Positions 1-7,939 of a stretch of DNA of 64,000 nucleotides are shown here, one piece after another. How positions within the stretch are numbered: the first letter of the stretch is position 1; every line of letters starts with the position of its first letter. The position numbers and the translations under genes were made by a program. The stretch is from Candidatus Gastranaerophilales bacterium (lineage in GTDB: Bacteria > Cyanobacteriota > Vampirovibrionia > Gastranaerophilales > Gastranaerophilaceae), in NCBI GenBank assembly GCA_944322855.1, contig CALUQG010000001.1:1-64000 (forward strand), in the 5' to 3' direction. The notes under the pieces were generated by a model, which searched no databases, had not been told where the DNA came from, and worked only from the letters and a program-made list of their open reading frames with translations.

Positions 1-94
1 AGAAATGACTAAATGTCATTTCGAGGAGAGGAAGGTAGCAGCTACCACCGGCACAAAAAAACTTGACAATTAAATAATAATTTGGGTGAGTGGC
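1..94. repeat. Direct repeat, copy 1 (with tRNA 5' fragment)
   Basis: Exact 94-base copy of 107-200 (period 106). It contains a small dyad (AAATGAC-N5-GTCATTT), a second dyad (GGTAGC-A-GCTACC) and ends with the first 11 bases of the tRNA-Lys gene (84-94), after which the copies diverge at ACTCTGCCGAC. So a segment reaching from upstream DNA into the tRNA D-arm was duplicated in tandem. The core GTCATTTCGAGGAGAGGAAG resembles in form the dispersed palindromic GTCATTGCGAGG-type repeats of other bacteria (inference). Confidence 0.95.
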
Positions 95-106
95 ACTCTG
101 CCGACG

Positions 107-200
107 AGAAATGACTAAATGTCATTTCGAGGAGAGGAAGGTAGCAGCTACCACCGGCACAAAAAAACTTGACAATTAAATAATAATTTGGGTGAGTGGC
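107..200. repeat. Direct repeat, copy 2 (runs into the intact tRNA)
   Basis: Identical to 1-94. This copy supplies the 5' flank and the first 11 bases of the complete tRNA-Lys gene, so the tRNA promoter region lies inside the repeat. No base differs between the copies, which suggests a recent duplication or gene conversion. Confidence 0.95.
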
Positions 201-261
201 GCAGTGGTAGCGCAGTTGACTCTTAATCAATTGGTCGTGGGTTCGAATCCCACCTCACCCA
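190..261 (+). tRNA. tRNA-Lys (anticodon CTT)
   Basis: Full cloverleaf: acceptor GGGTGAG (190-196) pairs with CTCACCC (254-260); D stem GCGC/GCGC; anticodon stem GTTGA/TCAAT around the loop CTCTTAA, anticodon CTT at 222-224, reading AAG lysine codons; T stem GTGGG/CCCAC with loop TTCGAAT. The discriminator base is A261 and the 3' CCA is not encoded, which fits the cca-type gene at 18.7 kb. A strong terminator follows directly. Confidence 0.95.
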
Positions 262-269
262 AAACTAAT

Positions 270-298
270 AAAAAAGAGGGTTTGCACCCTCTTTTTTA
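270..298 (+). terminator. Rho-independent terminator of tRNA-Lys
   Basis: Stem GAGGGT (276-281), loop TTGC, ACCCTC (286-291), then six T; preceded by an A run, so it could act in both directions. Confidence 0.9.
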
Positions 299-451
299 GT
301 TGAATGTTGTTGTAATTGTAATAAAGTGAGTATTTTGCGTAGGGCTGATGTATAAAAAGTAATTTTTGCCGGGTTAGCAAAACAGACCTACAAAATTAAT
401 AAATTATATAATTATATTAGAAAAGGTATTCATGTATATGAGAACATTTTT

Positions 452-829
452 TTAGCAGATTTCTGCATCTCCCAGACCATATTGCTCAAGAGAATTTGTT
501 TTTGCCTGAACGCAAATAAAATGCAGCTCATTATCTCCGGTATTTTCGATAGTTCTGCTCGCACAGGGTTCTATTTTTATACAAGAACCTTCTTTTACAT
601 TGATTTTTTCATTATCGGCTGTAATAATTCCTTCACCTTTTAAAATAATATAAATTTCTTCATTCTGTTTATGTTTATGATAAAAAGGAACTTTAAAAGC
701 TTGGGGAACATTGTTTACTGAAATTTCACAACTTGTTAATCCAAGAGCATCTTTTAAAAACATTTTTCCGTTTTCGAGTTTCCCAATTTCTGCAAATGTG
801 CCTAAATTAATAATTTTGTATTTTGTCAT
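452..829 (-). CDS. Small cupin-domain protein
   Basis: A 125-residue single-domain cupin. The conserved metal-binding motif 1 is visible as PFYHKHKQNEEIYIILKGEG (His-x-His-x4-Glu), followed by the glycine turn and a second strand set (GSCIKIEPCASRTIENTGDN), where the usual second-motif histidine appears to be absent. I chose the ATG at 829, because GGAAG lies 7 bases upstream; an upstream reading to 874 lacks a ribosome site. It is transcribed divergently from an HxlR-type regulator with a 135-base shared control region, so it is probably that regulator's target. Substrate unknown: such small cupins can be sugar-binding, isomerase or sensor proteins. Confidence 0.8.
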   Translation of the reverse strand: MTKYKIINLGTFAEIGKLENGKMFLKDALGLTSCEISVNNVPQAFKVPFYHKHKQNEEIYIILKGEGIITADNEKINVKEGSCIKIEPCASRTIENTGDNELHFICVQAKTNSLEQYGLGDAEIC

Positions 830-889
830 AACAACTTCCATTTCAATTTGACTTTTTTCTTTACAAGAATACAATACTTATGTTAGTTA

Positions 890-955
890 CTTATGTAAAG
901 TAGGCACAATAAAGTTATGTAGGCACCAAAATGATACTATTGTGTAAATAAAGGA
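890..955. promoter_or_regulatory. Divergent control region with direct repeats
   Basis: The cupin-hxlR intergenic DNA holds two copies of GTAGGCAC (900-907 and 919-926), both preceded by TTATGT or TATGTAAA, offset by 19 bases (close to two helical turns). This is the expected layout for a dimeric HxlR-type regulator site. AAGGA at 951-955 is the hxlR ribosome site. Confidence 0.5.
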
Positions 956-964
956 TTGTATTAT

Positions 965-1288
965 ATGAAGAAGAAAAATGAATTACCTCTTTGTCCTGTT
1001 GAAGTTACTTTATCTTTGATTTCTGACAGGTGGAAAGTTTTAATTATACGTGATTTATTGGATGGTACAAAAAGATTTGGAGAGTTGAAGAAATCAGTAG
1101 GGAATATTTCGCAAAAAGTTTTAACATCAAATTTGCGTTCTATGGAAGAAGACGGATTGTTAATAAGAAAAATCTATGCTGAAGTGCCGCCAAGAGTTGA
1201 ATACTCATTAACAGAAACCGGATTAAGCCTTAAATCCGTCTTGTCTTCACTTGCCGCCTGGGGTACTGAATACAGAAAAAGAATATGA
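965..1288 (+). CDS. HxlR-family winged-helix regulator
   Basis: 107 residues, typical HxlR/MarR-like length. Shows the family start LCPVEVTLSLISDRWKVLI with the Cys that HxlR-family redox or aldehyde sensors use, then the winged helix (RFGELKKSVGNISQKVLTSN) and the wing PRVEYSLTETG. The ATG at 965 is chosen because AAGGA sits 9 bases upstream; the TTG at 956 would have no ribosome site. Divergent from the cupin gene. Likely senses a small electrophile or redox change and controls the cupin; the signal is unknown. Confidence 0.9.
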   Translation: MKKKNELPLCPVEVTLSLISDRWKVLIIRDLLDGTKRFGELKKSVGNISQKVLTSNLRSMEEDGLLIRKIYAEVPPRVEYSLTETGLSLKSVLSSLAAWGTEYRKRI

Positions 1289-1302
1289 ATAATCTGCTTT
1301 GA

Positions 1303-2238
1303 TTAATATAAAGCTAATTGTTTATGTTTTATCAAAAATGATTTTTGTCTGCTCAGGGTGATTTCATCATTCGGATTTAATTCTCCTAAAATTAATGGAG
1401 AGTTTATATTATGTTTTTCGTAATTCTTTTTGGCAATTTCAGAATTTTGATTTGCATAACAATATTTGCAGCCGTTCGGACAAGTATTATAATCACCTAT
1501 ATTACGACTTTCCATACACATGCAACCTTTACGATTGCCGGAATGTGTTATTTTTCGAAAAGTTATATCATTTGCATTACCTAATATTTCTGCTGTCAGG
1601 CAGCCGGATTGTAAGATATTGTATTTCTCATAATTTTCAATGGTGGCACATGTTTGCAAGAGTATATCATGCTTTTTGGCAATTAGTCCTATATTTTTCG
1701 CTATTTCATCTTTATCATTTTCTGTTAGCAAAATAATTTCAGGCATGTTAGTTTTTAATTTTTTATACATTTCAACAAAACTAAAAATGCATCTGTCAAT
1801 ATATGGAGACAATTTTTGTGCCATATAGCTAAAAGTTTCATAATGCTTGTTTTTTGTGTATATATCAGTTAAGAGAATAGGGTCATACCTCCAGGCAATT
1901 CTCCTGGTTCCTACAAGTTTAGACAATTTGATTAGAGTTTTAATGCTGTCATCAATATCCGGTACATTAGGTTCTACATCTTTTCCATAGGCTGTAATTG
2001 TATAGTAGAAATAAGTATTAAATTTATTTGTAATTTCGTGTAAATGTTCTAAAATCGGCTCATAATTTTTTGAGCAAAAGATAACACAATCTACTACATC
2101 CGGATTTAATTCATACCTTGTGACTTTATTTGGAAATAAAGGATTTCTTGAATAAACAAAGCCTTCTTGAAATCTTTTTAAAAGCCATTTGCTGTAATAT
2201 TGAACAGTATCGGTTCTTGAACCTGTATTTATGATCAT
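1303..2238 (-). CDS. DUF1848 family protein
   Basis: 311 residues. The N terminus has the family layout with R-x-D-T (residues 8-11) and a YSRNP motif. The C-terminal third carries a cysteine cluster (KGCMCMESRNIGDYNTCPNG, then CKYCYAN) resembling the iron-sulfur binding CxxxCxxC pattern of radical SAM proteins, as in other DUF1848 members. The biochemical role is not established for the family. It stands alone on the minus strand, convergent with hxlR (14 bases between stops), with no neighbour that hints at function. Confidence 0.8.
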   Translation of the reverse strand: MIINTGSRTDTVQYYSKWLLKRFQEGFVYSRNPLFPNKVTRYELNPDVVDCVIFCSKNYEPILEHLHEITNKFNTYFYYTITAYGKDVEPNVPDIDDSIKTLIKLSKLVGTRRIAWRYDPILLTDIYTKNKHYETFSYMAQKLSPYIDRCIFSFVEMYKKLKTNMPEIILLTENDKDEIAKNIGLIAKKHDILLQTCATIENYEKYNILQSGCLTAEILGNANDITFRKITHSGNRKGCMCMESRNIGDYNTCPNGCKYCYANQNSEIAKKNYEKHNINSPLILGELNPNDEITLSRQKSFLIKHKQLALY

Positions 2239-2355
2239 AGTATTATTTTATATTAAATTTGTTCAAAATATTTACATTGTCTGGAACACAAAATCATACC
2301 ATTAATTATTTAAATTTTTAAATTTTATCCCAACTTAAAAATTTGGTAAAACTAT

Positions 2356-3117
2356 TTAAATAGTTTTCGAGGTGCTTATATAAAACAAAATTGAACCTGC
2401 CACACTCAAATTTAGCGATTCCGTTGATTGGGCGATAGGGATTGTTGTCAGAGTATTTGCTATATTTACGGCATCAGAACTCAAACCGTCAGCTTCCGAG
2501 CCAAGCATTATTACGAATGGTTTTGTATAATCAATATCTTGAGGCAGTGTCGTATTTTTATGGTTTACAACCGCTGCAATAAAATTGTAGTTTGGAAAAA
2601 TTCTTTTTACTTCTTTGATTTCAGTTTTTATAACAGGTATTTTAAATAGTCCGCCAACTGCCGAACGCACAACCTTGGGATTGTAAATATCTATTGTGTC
2701 ACCGCACAGCAGCAGCACATCTATAGAAAAAGCTGCGGCAGAACGGATTAGTGTACCGAGATTGCCTGCATCTTTTATGTTTTCCAAAATTGCAATACGT
2801 TTTTTTCCTTGAATTTCTTCAAGAGTTATAGTTTTTTGTTTTGCAACAGCAATTGCTTCAGGAGCACTTTGCGTAGTTGAGATTTTTTTTAGTATTGCCT
2901 CTGTCACTACAACAATTTTGTCTTTTACAAATTCAAACTCTGTTATATTTTCTTTTAGTGCATATACAGCTTCGATTTGCACATTCTCCAGATGAGCTTC
3001 ATATATTGGTTTATATCCTTCCAGCAAAAAAAGTCCGGTTTGAATTCTGTATTTTTTTTGCTGTAGTTTTACCGCTTCTTTAATTTTTAAATTTGATATG
3101 CTTGTAATTTCTTCCAT
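2356..3117 (-). CDS. TrmH/SpoU-family RNA 2'-O-methyltransferase
   Basis: 253 residues, normal length. An N-terminal substrate-binding part is followed by the SPOUT (trefoil-knot) domain with the three family motifs: ENIKDAGNLGTLIRSAAAFS (motif 1, catalytic Arg), MLGSEADGLS (motif 2) and IPIAQSTESLNLSVAGSI (motif 3). It methylates ribose 2'-OH in rRNA or tRNA using S-adenosylmethionine; the exact target nucleotide cannot be told from sequence. Last gene of the leftward ppiC-pepP-orphan-trmH cluster; only one base separates it from the upstream orphan. Confidence 0.92.
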   Translation of the reverse strand: MEEITSISNLKIKEAVKLQQKKYRIQTGLFLLEGYKPIYEAHLENVQIEAVYALKENITEFEFVKDKIVVVTEAILKKISTTQSAPEAIAVAKQKTITLEEIQGKKRIAILENIKDAGNLGTLIRSAAAFSIDVLLLCGDTIDIYNPKVVRSAVGGLFKIPVIKTEIKEVKRIFPNYNFIAAVVNHKNTTLPQDIDYTKPFVIMLGSEADGLSSDAVNIANTLTTIPIAQSTESLNLSVAGSILFYISTSKTI

Positions 3118-3118
3118 A

Positions 3119-3517
3119 TTACTCTGTTATTGATTTATTTATAAAATTAGTAAGCTTCTGAATAAAATTTCCGTCTTCTTTTAACAAATTTTTTCCGTTT
3201 CTCAATGCCTCTGCTTGTTCAGCTGTAAAGGTATCAGTATAATGATATTTTTTTGCGGTAAGAAGACCGTTTTCCTTGTGTGCTCTAGTAAAATCTGCTA
3301 TGATTTCAGGTCTGACAATTTCTTCCGGCAATTCAAGCAATTTACCAAAAAATCTTTTGACAGGTTTATCTTTTATCTTTACTGTCAACAACTGTGTTTC
3401 TGCGTAGGGACTGGATTTTATTCCTTTCATAATCTGCCTTTGAAGGTTTTTTGTTGTTTTAGTATACGCAGATGAATTCAGTCTGTTTTTATGTCTCATT
3501 AAGGTCAGTTTTATCAT
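3119..3517 (-). CDS. Uncharacterised basic protein in pepP operon
   Basis: 132 residues, Lys/Arg-rich N-terminal half (KNLQRQIMKGIKSS) and no signal peptide or membrane segment. I do not recognise a domain. AAGGA lies 8 bases before the ATG. It is packed between pepP (15 bases upstream) and the methyltransferase (1 base downstream), so it is co-transcribed with them. Its basic character would suit RNA or ribosome binding, which is only a guess from the neighbour. Confidence 0.75.
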   Translation of the reverse strand: MIKLTLMRHKNRLNSSAYTKTTKNLQRQIMKGIKSSPYAETQLLTVKIKDKPVKRFFGKLLELPEEIVRPEIIADFTRAHKENGLLTAKKYHYTDTFTAEQAEALRNGKNLLKEDGNFIQKLTNFINKSITE

Positions 3518-3532
3518 TCTTTTATCCTTCTT

Positions 3533-5185
3533 TTATCTTTTATTGTGGTTGTTCCATTGCTTTAACCAGTCTTTTTCTTGATTGGTAAGCAGATTATAAT
3601 CTATAGCATTTTCCTGAAACGGTACATGCGAAAACGATTGAATTTTCAATTTTCCCTCTTTTTTTGTAAGATAAACGGTATTTTCAAGTCTTACACCTCC
3701 AAATCCTGCTTTGTATAAACCAGGCTCAATTGTAAACACCATATTTTCTTTCAAAACTCTTTTGCCGCTGGTGCCGCAGGATATTGTCGGTGGGTTTTCA
3801 TGAACATTTATACCCACTCCGTGACCTAATCCATGATTAAAGTTGAAATCTGAAAGTCCCGATTGTCTGTGAATTTTTCTTGCTGCAGAATCAAGTGTAT
3901 AGCCTGTTGTTCTGTTAGTAATATTATAATTATATGCGTTTAGAAACATTTTTAAGACAGTTGTATAAACTTTCTTTTGCAGGTATGAAGGTTCCCCTTT
4001 TATAAAAGTTCTTGTGATATCTGTAGAATATCCGCCTTCAAAATGCCCTCCGCAATCAAGAAGAACAAAATCACCTTCTTTTATTTTTACTTTATCCGAG
4101 GGATGAGAGTAGTGAATAACAGATGAATTTGAACCTGCAGCAAGAATTGTTTTAAAGCTTAATTGTTTGGCACCCTGTTTGAGATATTCTTTTTCTACTT
4201 CATTTGAAAGTTCAAGTTCTGTAAGATTTTTTGTGCTTTTTACAAGTTCAAAAGCTTTGTTTACTACTTTGTCTGTTCTTTCAAAATTCTTTTTGAAATG
4301 TGCAATTTCAGCCTCATTTTTTATTGCCTTCATTTCTTTTATATAATCTTTTTTTGATTCAACAGCTTTTGTTTTTATCAATTTATAATCATAAAAGTTA
4401 ATTGTTGAAGGATTAAAAAATACTGTTTTTTCTTTTTTTACGTTTTTTTCAAAATCATTTAGCGGAAAAATTCTAAAATTAGTTCCTATTTCTGTTTCAA
4501 TTTTTTCATCGGTATAGATTTGTACCTCTGACTTTTTATGTTTGGTTATAAGCATTTTGGCTTTAAAGGTTGATGAAAAAGGAGTTTTGTATTGTCTGCA
4601 GTTTGTAAGATATGCAATGTTTTCAAGGTTTGTATCGAGATATGCCTCGTCATTTTTCAGCTTGTTGAAAAGTTTTTTTGATTTGTCATCCGCACTTAAA
4701 CCGGAAATTTTTATATCAATTTGCGTTACTGTTTCCTTATTATCAGTAGACTTTAGTTTTCGTATTTTTTCTACCGGTTCAAAATCCAATGCTTTGATTT
4801 TACAATTTTTTTTAGTAAGTTTTTCTTTTAATAATTTATAAAAATTAAGAGAAACTTTTTTAGAAACAATACCGATAACACTATCCGGCTCTATCCGTTC
4901 AACCAGTTCCGACAAAAAAGTCTGCCCCAGCTGAAGCTTTACAACAGCTGTAGTTTTGTGATCAACCTCTGCATCAGCCTGTTCGTGATATCTTCCGTCT
5001 GCAAACTGCCAAACATTTTTGTTCGACAACAAAACATCACCGGTTGAACCCGAAAAACCTGTTACAAAATATCTTGCACAGTTACATAATTCATTGTACT
5101 CAACAAGAAATTCATCCGTTGTGTTAATTAGCAAATAATCGATTTTTTGCTCTGATAAAATTTCTCTTAATTTTTTTAAAATCAT
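3533..5185 (-). CDS. pepP: Xaa-Pro aminopeptidase (M24B)
   Basis: 550 residues. Two creatinase-like N-terminal domains (first has CARYFVTGFSGSTGDVLL and WQFADGRYHEQA) precede the pita-bread catalytic domain. Metal ligands are visible in GGYSTDITRTF (two Asp), HGLGHGVGINVHENP (His), FTIEPGLY (Glu) and GGVRLENTVY (Glu). The three-domain length matches eukaryote-type XPNPEP1-like aminopeptidase P rather than the shorter E. coli form. It removes an N-terminal residue preceding proline in the cytoplasm. The ATG at 5185 is preferred: it starts four bases after the ppiC stop, whereas the longer reading would overlap ppiC by 77 bases. Confidence 0.93.
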   Translation of the reverse strand: MILKKLREILSEQKIDYLLINTTDEFLVEYNELCNCARYFVTGFSGSTGDVLLSNKNVWQFADGRYHEQADAEVDHKTTAVVKLQLGQTFLSELVERIEPDSVIGIVSKKVSLNFYKLLKEKLTKKNCKIKALDFEPVEKIRKLKSTDNKETVTQIDIKISGLSADDKSKKLFNKLKNDEAYLDTNLENIAYLTNCRQYKTPFSSTFKAKMLITKHKKSEVQIYTDEKIETEIGTNFRIFPLNDFEKNVKKEKTVFFNPSTINFYDYKLIKTKAVESKKDYIKEMKAIKNEAEIAHFKKNFERTDKVVNKAFELVKSTKNLTELELSNEVEKEYLKQGAKQLSFKTILAAGSNSSVIHYSHPSDKVKIKEGDFVLLDCGGHFEGGYSTDITRTFIKGEPSYLQKKVYTTVLKMFLNAYNYNITNRTTGYTLDSAARKIHRQSGLSDFNFNHGLGHGVGINVHENPPTISCGTSGKRVLKENMVFTIEPGLYKAGFGGVRLENTVYLTKKEGKLKIQSFSHVPFQENAIDYNLLTNQEKDWLKQWNNHNKR

Positions 5186-5189
5186 ATAT

Positions 5190-5474
5190 CTAGTCTTTTT
5201 TATCCGTAAGATATAATAAATGCCAGCCGAATTGTGTCTGAATAGGCTCTGAAAGATCACCGACATTCATAGAAAAAGCAGCATCTTCAAATTCTTTTAC
5301 CATAACACCTTTACCAAAGAAACCAAGATCGCCGCCGTTTGCTCCTGACGGACAGAGCGAAACTTCCTGCGCAACATCTTCAAATTTTTTGCCGTTTAAG
5401 ATTGCTTCTCTCAATTGTTTTGCTTCTTCTTCTGTTTGTACAAGCAGATGGCTTGCTCTAACTTCTGTTGTCAT
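5190..5474 (-). CDS. ppiC: Parvulin-type peptidyl-prolyl isomerase
   Basis: 94 residues, a lone parvulin domain like E. coli PpiC (93 residues). Has RASHLLVQTEEEA, GGDLGFFGKGVMVKEFEDAA and PIQTQFGWHLLYL, the family signature. No signal peptide, so it acts in the cytoplasm. First gene of the operon; pairing a proline isomerase with a proline-specific aminopeptidase immediately downstream suggests joint handling of proline-containing peptides. Confidence 0.95.
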   Translation of the reverse strand: MTTEVRASHLLVQTEEEAKQLREAILNGKKFEDVAQEVSLCPSGANGGDLGFFGKGVMVKEFEDAAFSMNVGDLSEPIQTQFGWHLLYLTDKKD

Positions 5475-5597
5475 ATTTATTTCCCTTTTATTGTTTACAA
5501 GAAAATTATATCACATAATGCCGGTATAACCTTAGCATAATACTTGCAATTTGGTCTATAAAATATTAGTATTGGAGATATTTAATCAAGGTGTTTT

Positions 5598-6281
5598 ATG
5601 TCGTTATTCAGAAAAAGTCTAATAGCTGTCTGTGTTTTAATAATCGTAATTTTGCTGGTTACAGTGGTTTTTAGACCTGTGTTTTTAAATATATATATAA
5701 CTGTCGCAAAAAAATACACACGTGGCAGGTTTGTCTGTACACTTGATAACAAGGGAAATCATGTCGGTAAATTATACAAATTTTCCGGGAATAAGACAGA
5801 ATTGATACACAAATCCATAAGCAACAGCTGCATTTTTTCTCGTCCGAAAATCAATGCAGGATTTTTTGTTTTTGCTATAGGCGGAGGCGGTGGAGCTACT
5901 CCATATGAAGGCGGTCATTCAGGACAAATTATTTCAAAACACATACGTATAGACAAGCCTGTTATTGTAATAAAAATCGGAAAAGGTGGAAAAGGCACGT
6001 ATGTCAGAAATGGTGAATTTATTGATGCCAAAGACGGCGGCGATACAACAATTTCTGAAATAAATATTACTGCCGCCGGCGGCTCAAAATCTACAAGAAT
6101 GACTCCATTAGGAATAAATCCTCAAAAAACAGAAAATCACATTCCTGAAAAATATCATTATTTATACGATATCCCTAAATCAGCAAAATATGGTAAAGCC
6201 GGCGAGTTTGATAAAAATATTAAAAATACAAGCGCAAAAGCGCAAAGCGGACACAGCGGCGCTGTGATAATTCAGTGGTAA
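5598..6281 (+). CDS. Glycine-rich membrane-anchored protein
   Basis: 227 residues. One N-terminal membrane segment (about residues 8-30), then an extracytoplasmic part with FVCTLDNKGNHVGKL, a second Cys in SNSCIF, and the glycine run AIGGGGGATPYEGGHSGQ, ending in SGAVIIQW. The same order of motifs (Cys-x-Leu-x-Asn-x-Gly-x-His, Ser-Cys-x-Phe, poly-Gly, terminal SG-x-V-I-x-x-W) is found in the 443-residue prepilin-like protein at 27,868-29,199, so the two are homologous. Here the prepilin cleavage motif is missing and the anchor looks like an ordinary signal-anchor. Function unknown; likely surface exposed. Confidence 0.8.
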   Translation: MSLFRKSLIAVCVLIIVILLVTVVFRPVFLNIYITVAKKYTRGRFVCTLDNKGNHVGKLYKFSGNKTELIHKSISNSCIFSRPKINAGFFVFAIGGGGGATPYEGGHSGQIISKHIRIDKPVIVIKIGKGGKGTYVRNGEFIDAKDGGDTTISEINITAAGGSKSTRMTPLGINPQKTENHIPEKYHYLYDIPKSAKYGKAGEFDKNIKNTSAKAQSGHSGAVIIQW

Positions 6282-6352
6282 GACAATTCTGATATTTTAA
6301 ACCGAGCAACTCCTAATTGCTTTATATAAATATGCGCTGACTTGAAATTGTA

Positions 6353-6381
6353 TTGACATAATCAAATTGAAGTTCTATAAT
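6353..6381 (+). promoter_or_regulatory. Near-consensus promoter, apparently leaderless
   Basis: TTGACA (6353-6358), exactly 17 bases, TATAAT (6376-6381). The first ATG downstream begins at 6389, seven bases after the -10 box, where transcription would be expected to start. The ATG at 6380 lies inside the -10 box and cannot be used from this promoter. Confidence 0.8.
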
Positions 6382-6388
6382 GACTAAT

Positions 6389-7024
6389 ATGAATGAAAAT
6401 TGCGAAAAAAATAAAAAATGTGCTTTGAAAAGCTGGGGCGGAAAACGAATTAATGCAGGAAGAAAACGTACATGTATCAAAAAAGTTCCGTTTAACAGAA
6501 GAATTAATGAAAATGTTCTGAATATTTTGAGAGCATATGCACTCTCACAAAATATTACAGAAACAGAAGCGCTTGAAAGTGCAATACTGCTACAATCAAA
6601 TATATACAAAATGAAAGGAAATAAAATTATGAAAATAGCAATTCCTACAGAAAATAACAAACTGTGTTCACATTTTGGCCACTGTGAATCTTTTACTTTT
6701 GTTGATGTTAATCCTGAAACAAAAGAAATTTTAAATATTGAAACCAGAATTCCAGAAGAAGGAATTAGCTGTCAGAGTGCAAGTTGGATATCAGAACAGG
6801 GAACAAATATTGTTCTTGCCGGCGGTATGGGGGCAAGACCTCTCGGGCTATTCAGCCAAAACGGTGTACAGGTTGTATCAGGATGTCCTGAATTGCCGGT
6901 TGAAGAACTTGTAAAACAATATTTAAACTCAACTCTTACTACCGGAGAAAACAGCTGCGGCGGAGAGCACAGCCATTGCGGCGGACATCATGAGCATCAC
7001 CATTGCCACCAGCATAATGGATAG
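6389..7024 (+). CDS. Ribbon-helix-helix-like domain fused to NifX-type protein
   Basis: 211 residues. The first ~80 resemble small DNA-binding proteins of the ribbon-helix-helix kind (SWGGKRINAGRKR, then VPFNRRINENVLNILRAYAL). Residues from the internal Met (MKIAIPTENNKLCSHFGHCE) form a dinitrogenase Fe-Mo-cofactor/NifX-NifB-like domain, with GCPELPVEELVKQYL, and a His/Cys-rich tail (HCGGHHEHHHCHQHNG) able to bind metal. The internal ATG at 6629 has its own ribosome site (AAAGGA, 9 bases upstream), so a separate NifX-like protein may be made from the same frame. No nif genes are nearby; stand-alone NifX-like proteins of this family are common in anaerobes and their role is unclear. Confidence 0.75.
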   Translation: MNENCEKNKKCALKSWGGKRINAGRKRTCIKKVPFNRRINENVLNILRAYALSQNITETEALESAILLQSNIYKMKGNKIMKIAIPTENNKLCSHFGHCESFTFVDVNPETKEILNIETRIPEEGISCQSASWISEQGTNIVLAGGMGARPLGLFSQNGVQVVSGCPELPVEELVKQYLNSTLTTGENSCGGEHSHCGGHHEHHHCHQHNG

Positions 7025-7163
7025 GACTTGTAAAAAGATTGATTGCTTTTGTAACTTTTGAGTAAGGAGAAAATCCAAGCCGGAAGCTGCAGTATTCTCT
7101 CTTTACTTGTTAATATGACAAGGGGCAATTTGCTGCCGGTATGATTACAGGAATAAAGCTTAA

Positions 7164-7820
7164 TTACTTGTAATCGTTATTTCCGTCACGTATAATTCTG
7201 GCAGCACAATCTGTGCCCTCACCGCTCAGTGTACAATCACCTATTCCGTCGGCTGCGTCATTTCCGGCCGGCAAAAGTCCATCGTCACCCATTACAAAAA
7301 GAAAAATGTCATCACCGAGTTTGTCAGGTTTTCTTTGACCGTTAACATCAACTGCAAAAACAATTGTTTTTGTATGAGAGCGAGTCACATTTAGATTTTT
7401 ATTTGTAACGGTCATAGAGACTGTGGCTCCGTCAGACATTTTGAAAGTAATAGGATCATCTCCGTATCCAGCAGATGAAAAATCAGCAGCCGTACCGTTT
7501 TTTAAACTTTTTGTCGAAGCTGCCCAGCAATTTTCTCCTTCAGATGTGCAATTTTTCACGATTGCAAGATGAGGTTCTATTTTATCAAAAGCCTGCTGGG
7601 TTGTTAAAGTATTAAAGTTCCATTTTGTATAAGGATCACCGAGTGCTTTTGGTATTTCCAGAACATCCGAAAGATAAACATATGCTTTTTTCATTGCTTC
7701 AGCGTTTGCTTTTTTTGTCATACTGGCTTGAAGCTGCGGAATTGTTAGGGCGGCTATGACACCGATTACCGCTAAACAAATGAGTACCTCTACCAGAGTA
7801 AATGCTTTATTTTTTTTCAT
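7164..7820 (-). CDS. Type IV prepilin / pseudopilin
   Basis: 218 residues. Classical class III signal: short basic leader MKKNKA, then FTLVEVLICLAVIGVIAALT with Glu at mature position 5, cut by prepilin peptidase before the Phe. The globular part contains cysteine pairs (NCTSEGENC and DCTLSGEGTDC) likely to form disulfides. The ending with DGNND is typical of pilin-like proteins of this lineage. AAGGA lies 9 bases before the ATG. Monocistronic. PilT at 31-32 kb could serve the same pilus. Confidence 0.88.
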   Translation of the reverse strand: MKKNKAFTLVEVLICLAVIGVIAALTIPQLQASMTKKANAEAMKKAYVYLSDVLEIPKALGDPYTKWNFNTLTTQQAFDKIEPHLAIVKNCTSEGENCWAASTKSLKNGTAADFSSAGYGDDPITFKMSDGATVSMTVTNKNLNVTRSHTKTIVFAVDVNGQRKPDKLGDDIFLFVMGDDGLLPAGNDAADGIGDCTLSGEGTDCAARIIRDGNNDYK

Positions 7821-7939
7821 AAACTAATATCCTTGTTGTTTTTTTATATGATAACTTTTGTTTTGTTATTTTGCAATACAAACAGTTTATATTTCTTTCA
7901 TATGCTTGAAAAATTAGTGATTTTTTAGTAACATATTCA

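Noticed and set aside
42-230. 62-codon minus-strand frame over the duplicated tRNA region
   Set aside because: It overlaps the intact tRNA and its sequence is simply the duplication translated, with an internal repeat.
7025-7163. Possible riboswitch or RNA between the NifX-type gene and prepilin
   Set aside because: Only a weak GTAAGGAGA/TCTCTCTTTAC pairing, no recognisable conserved core.
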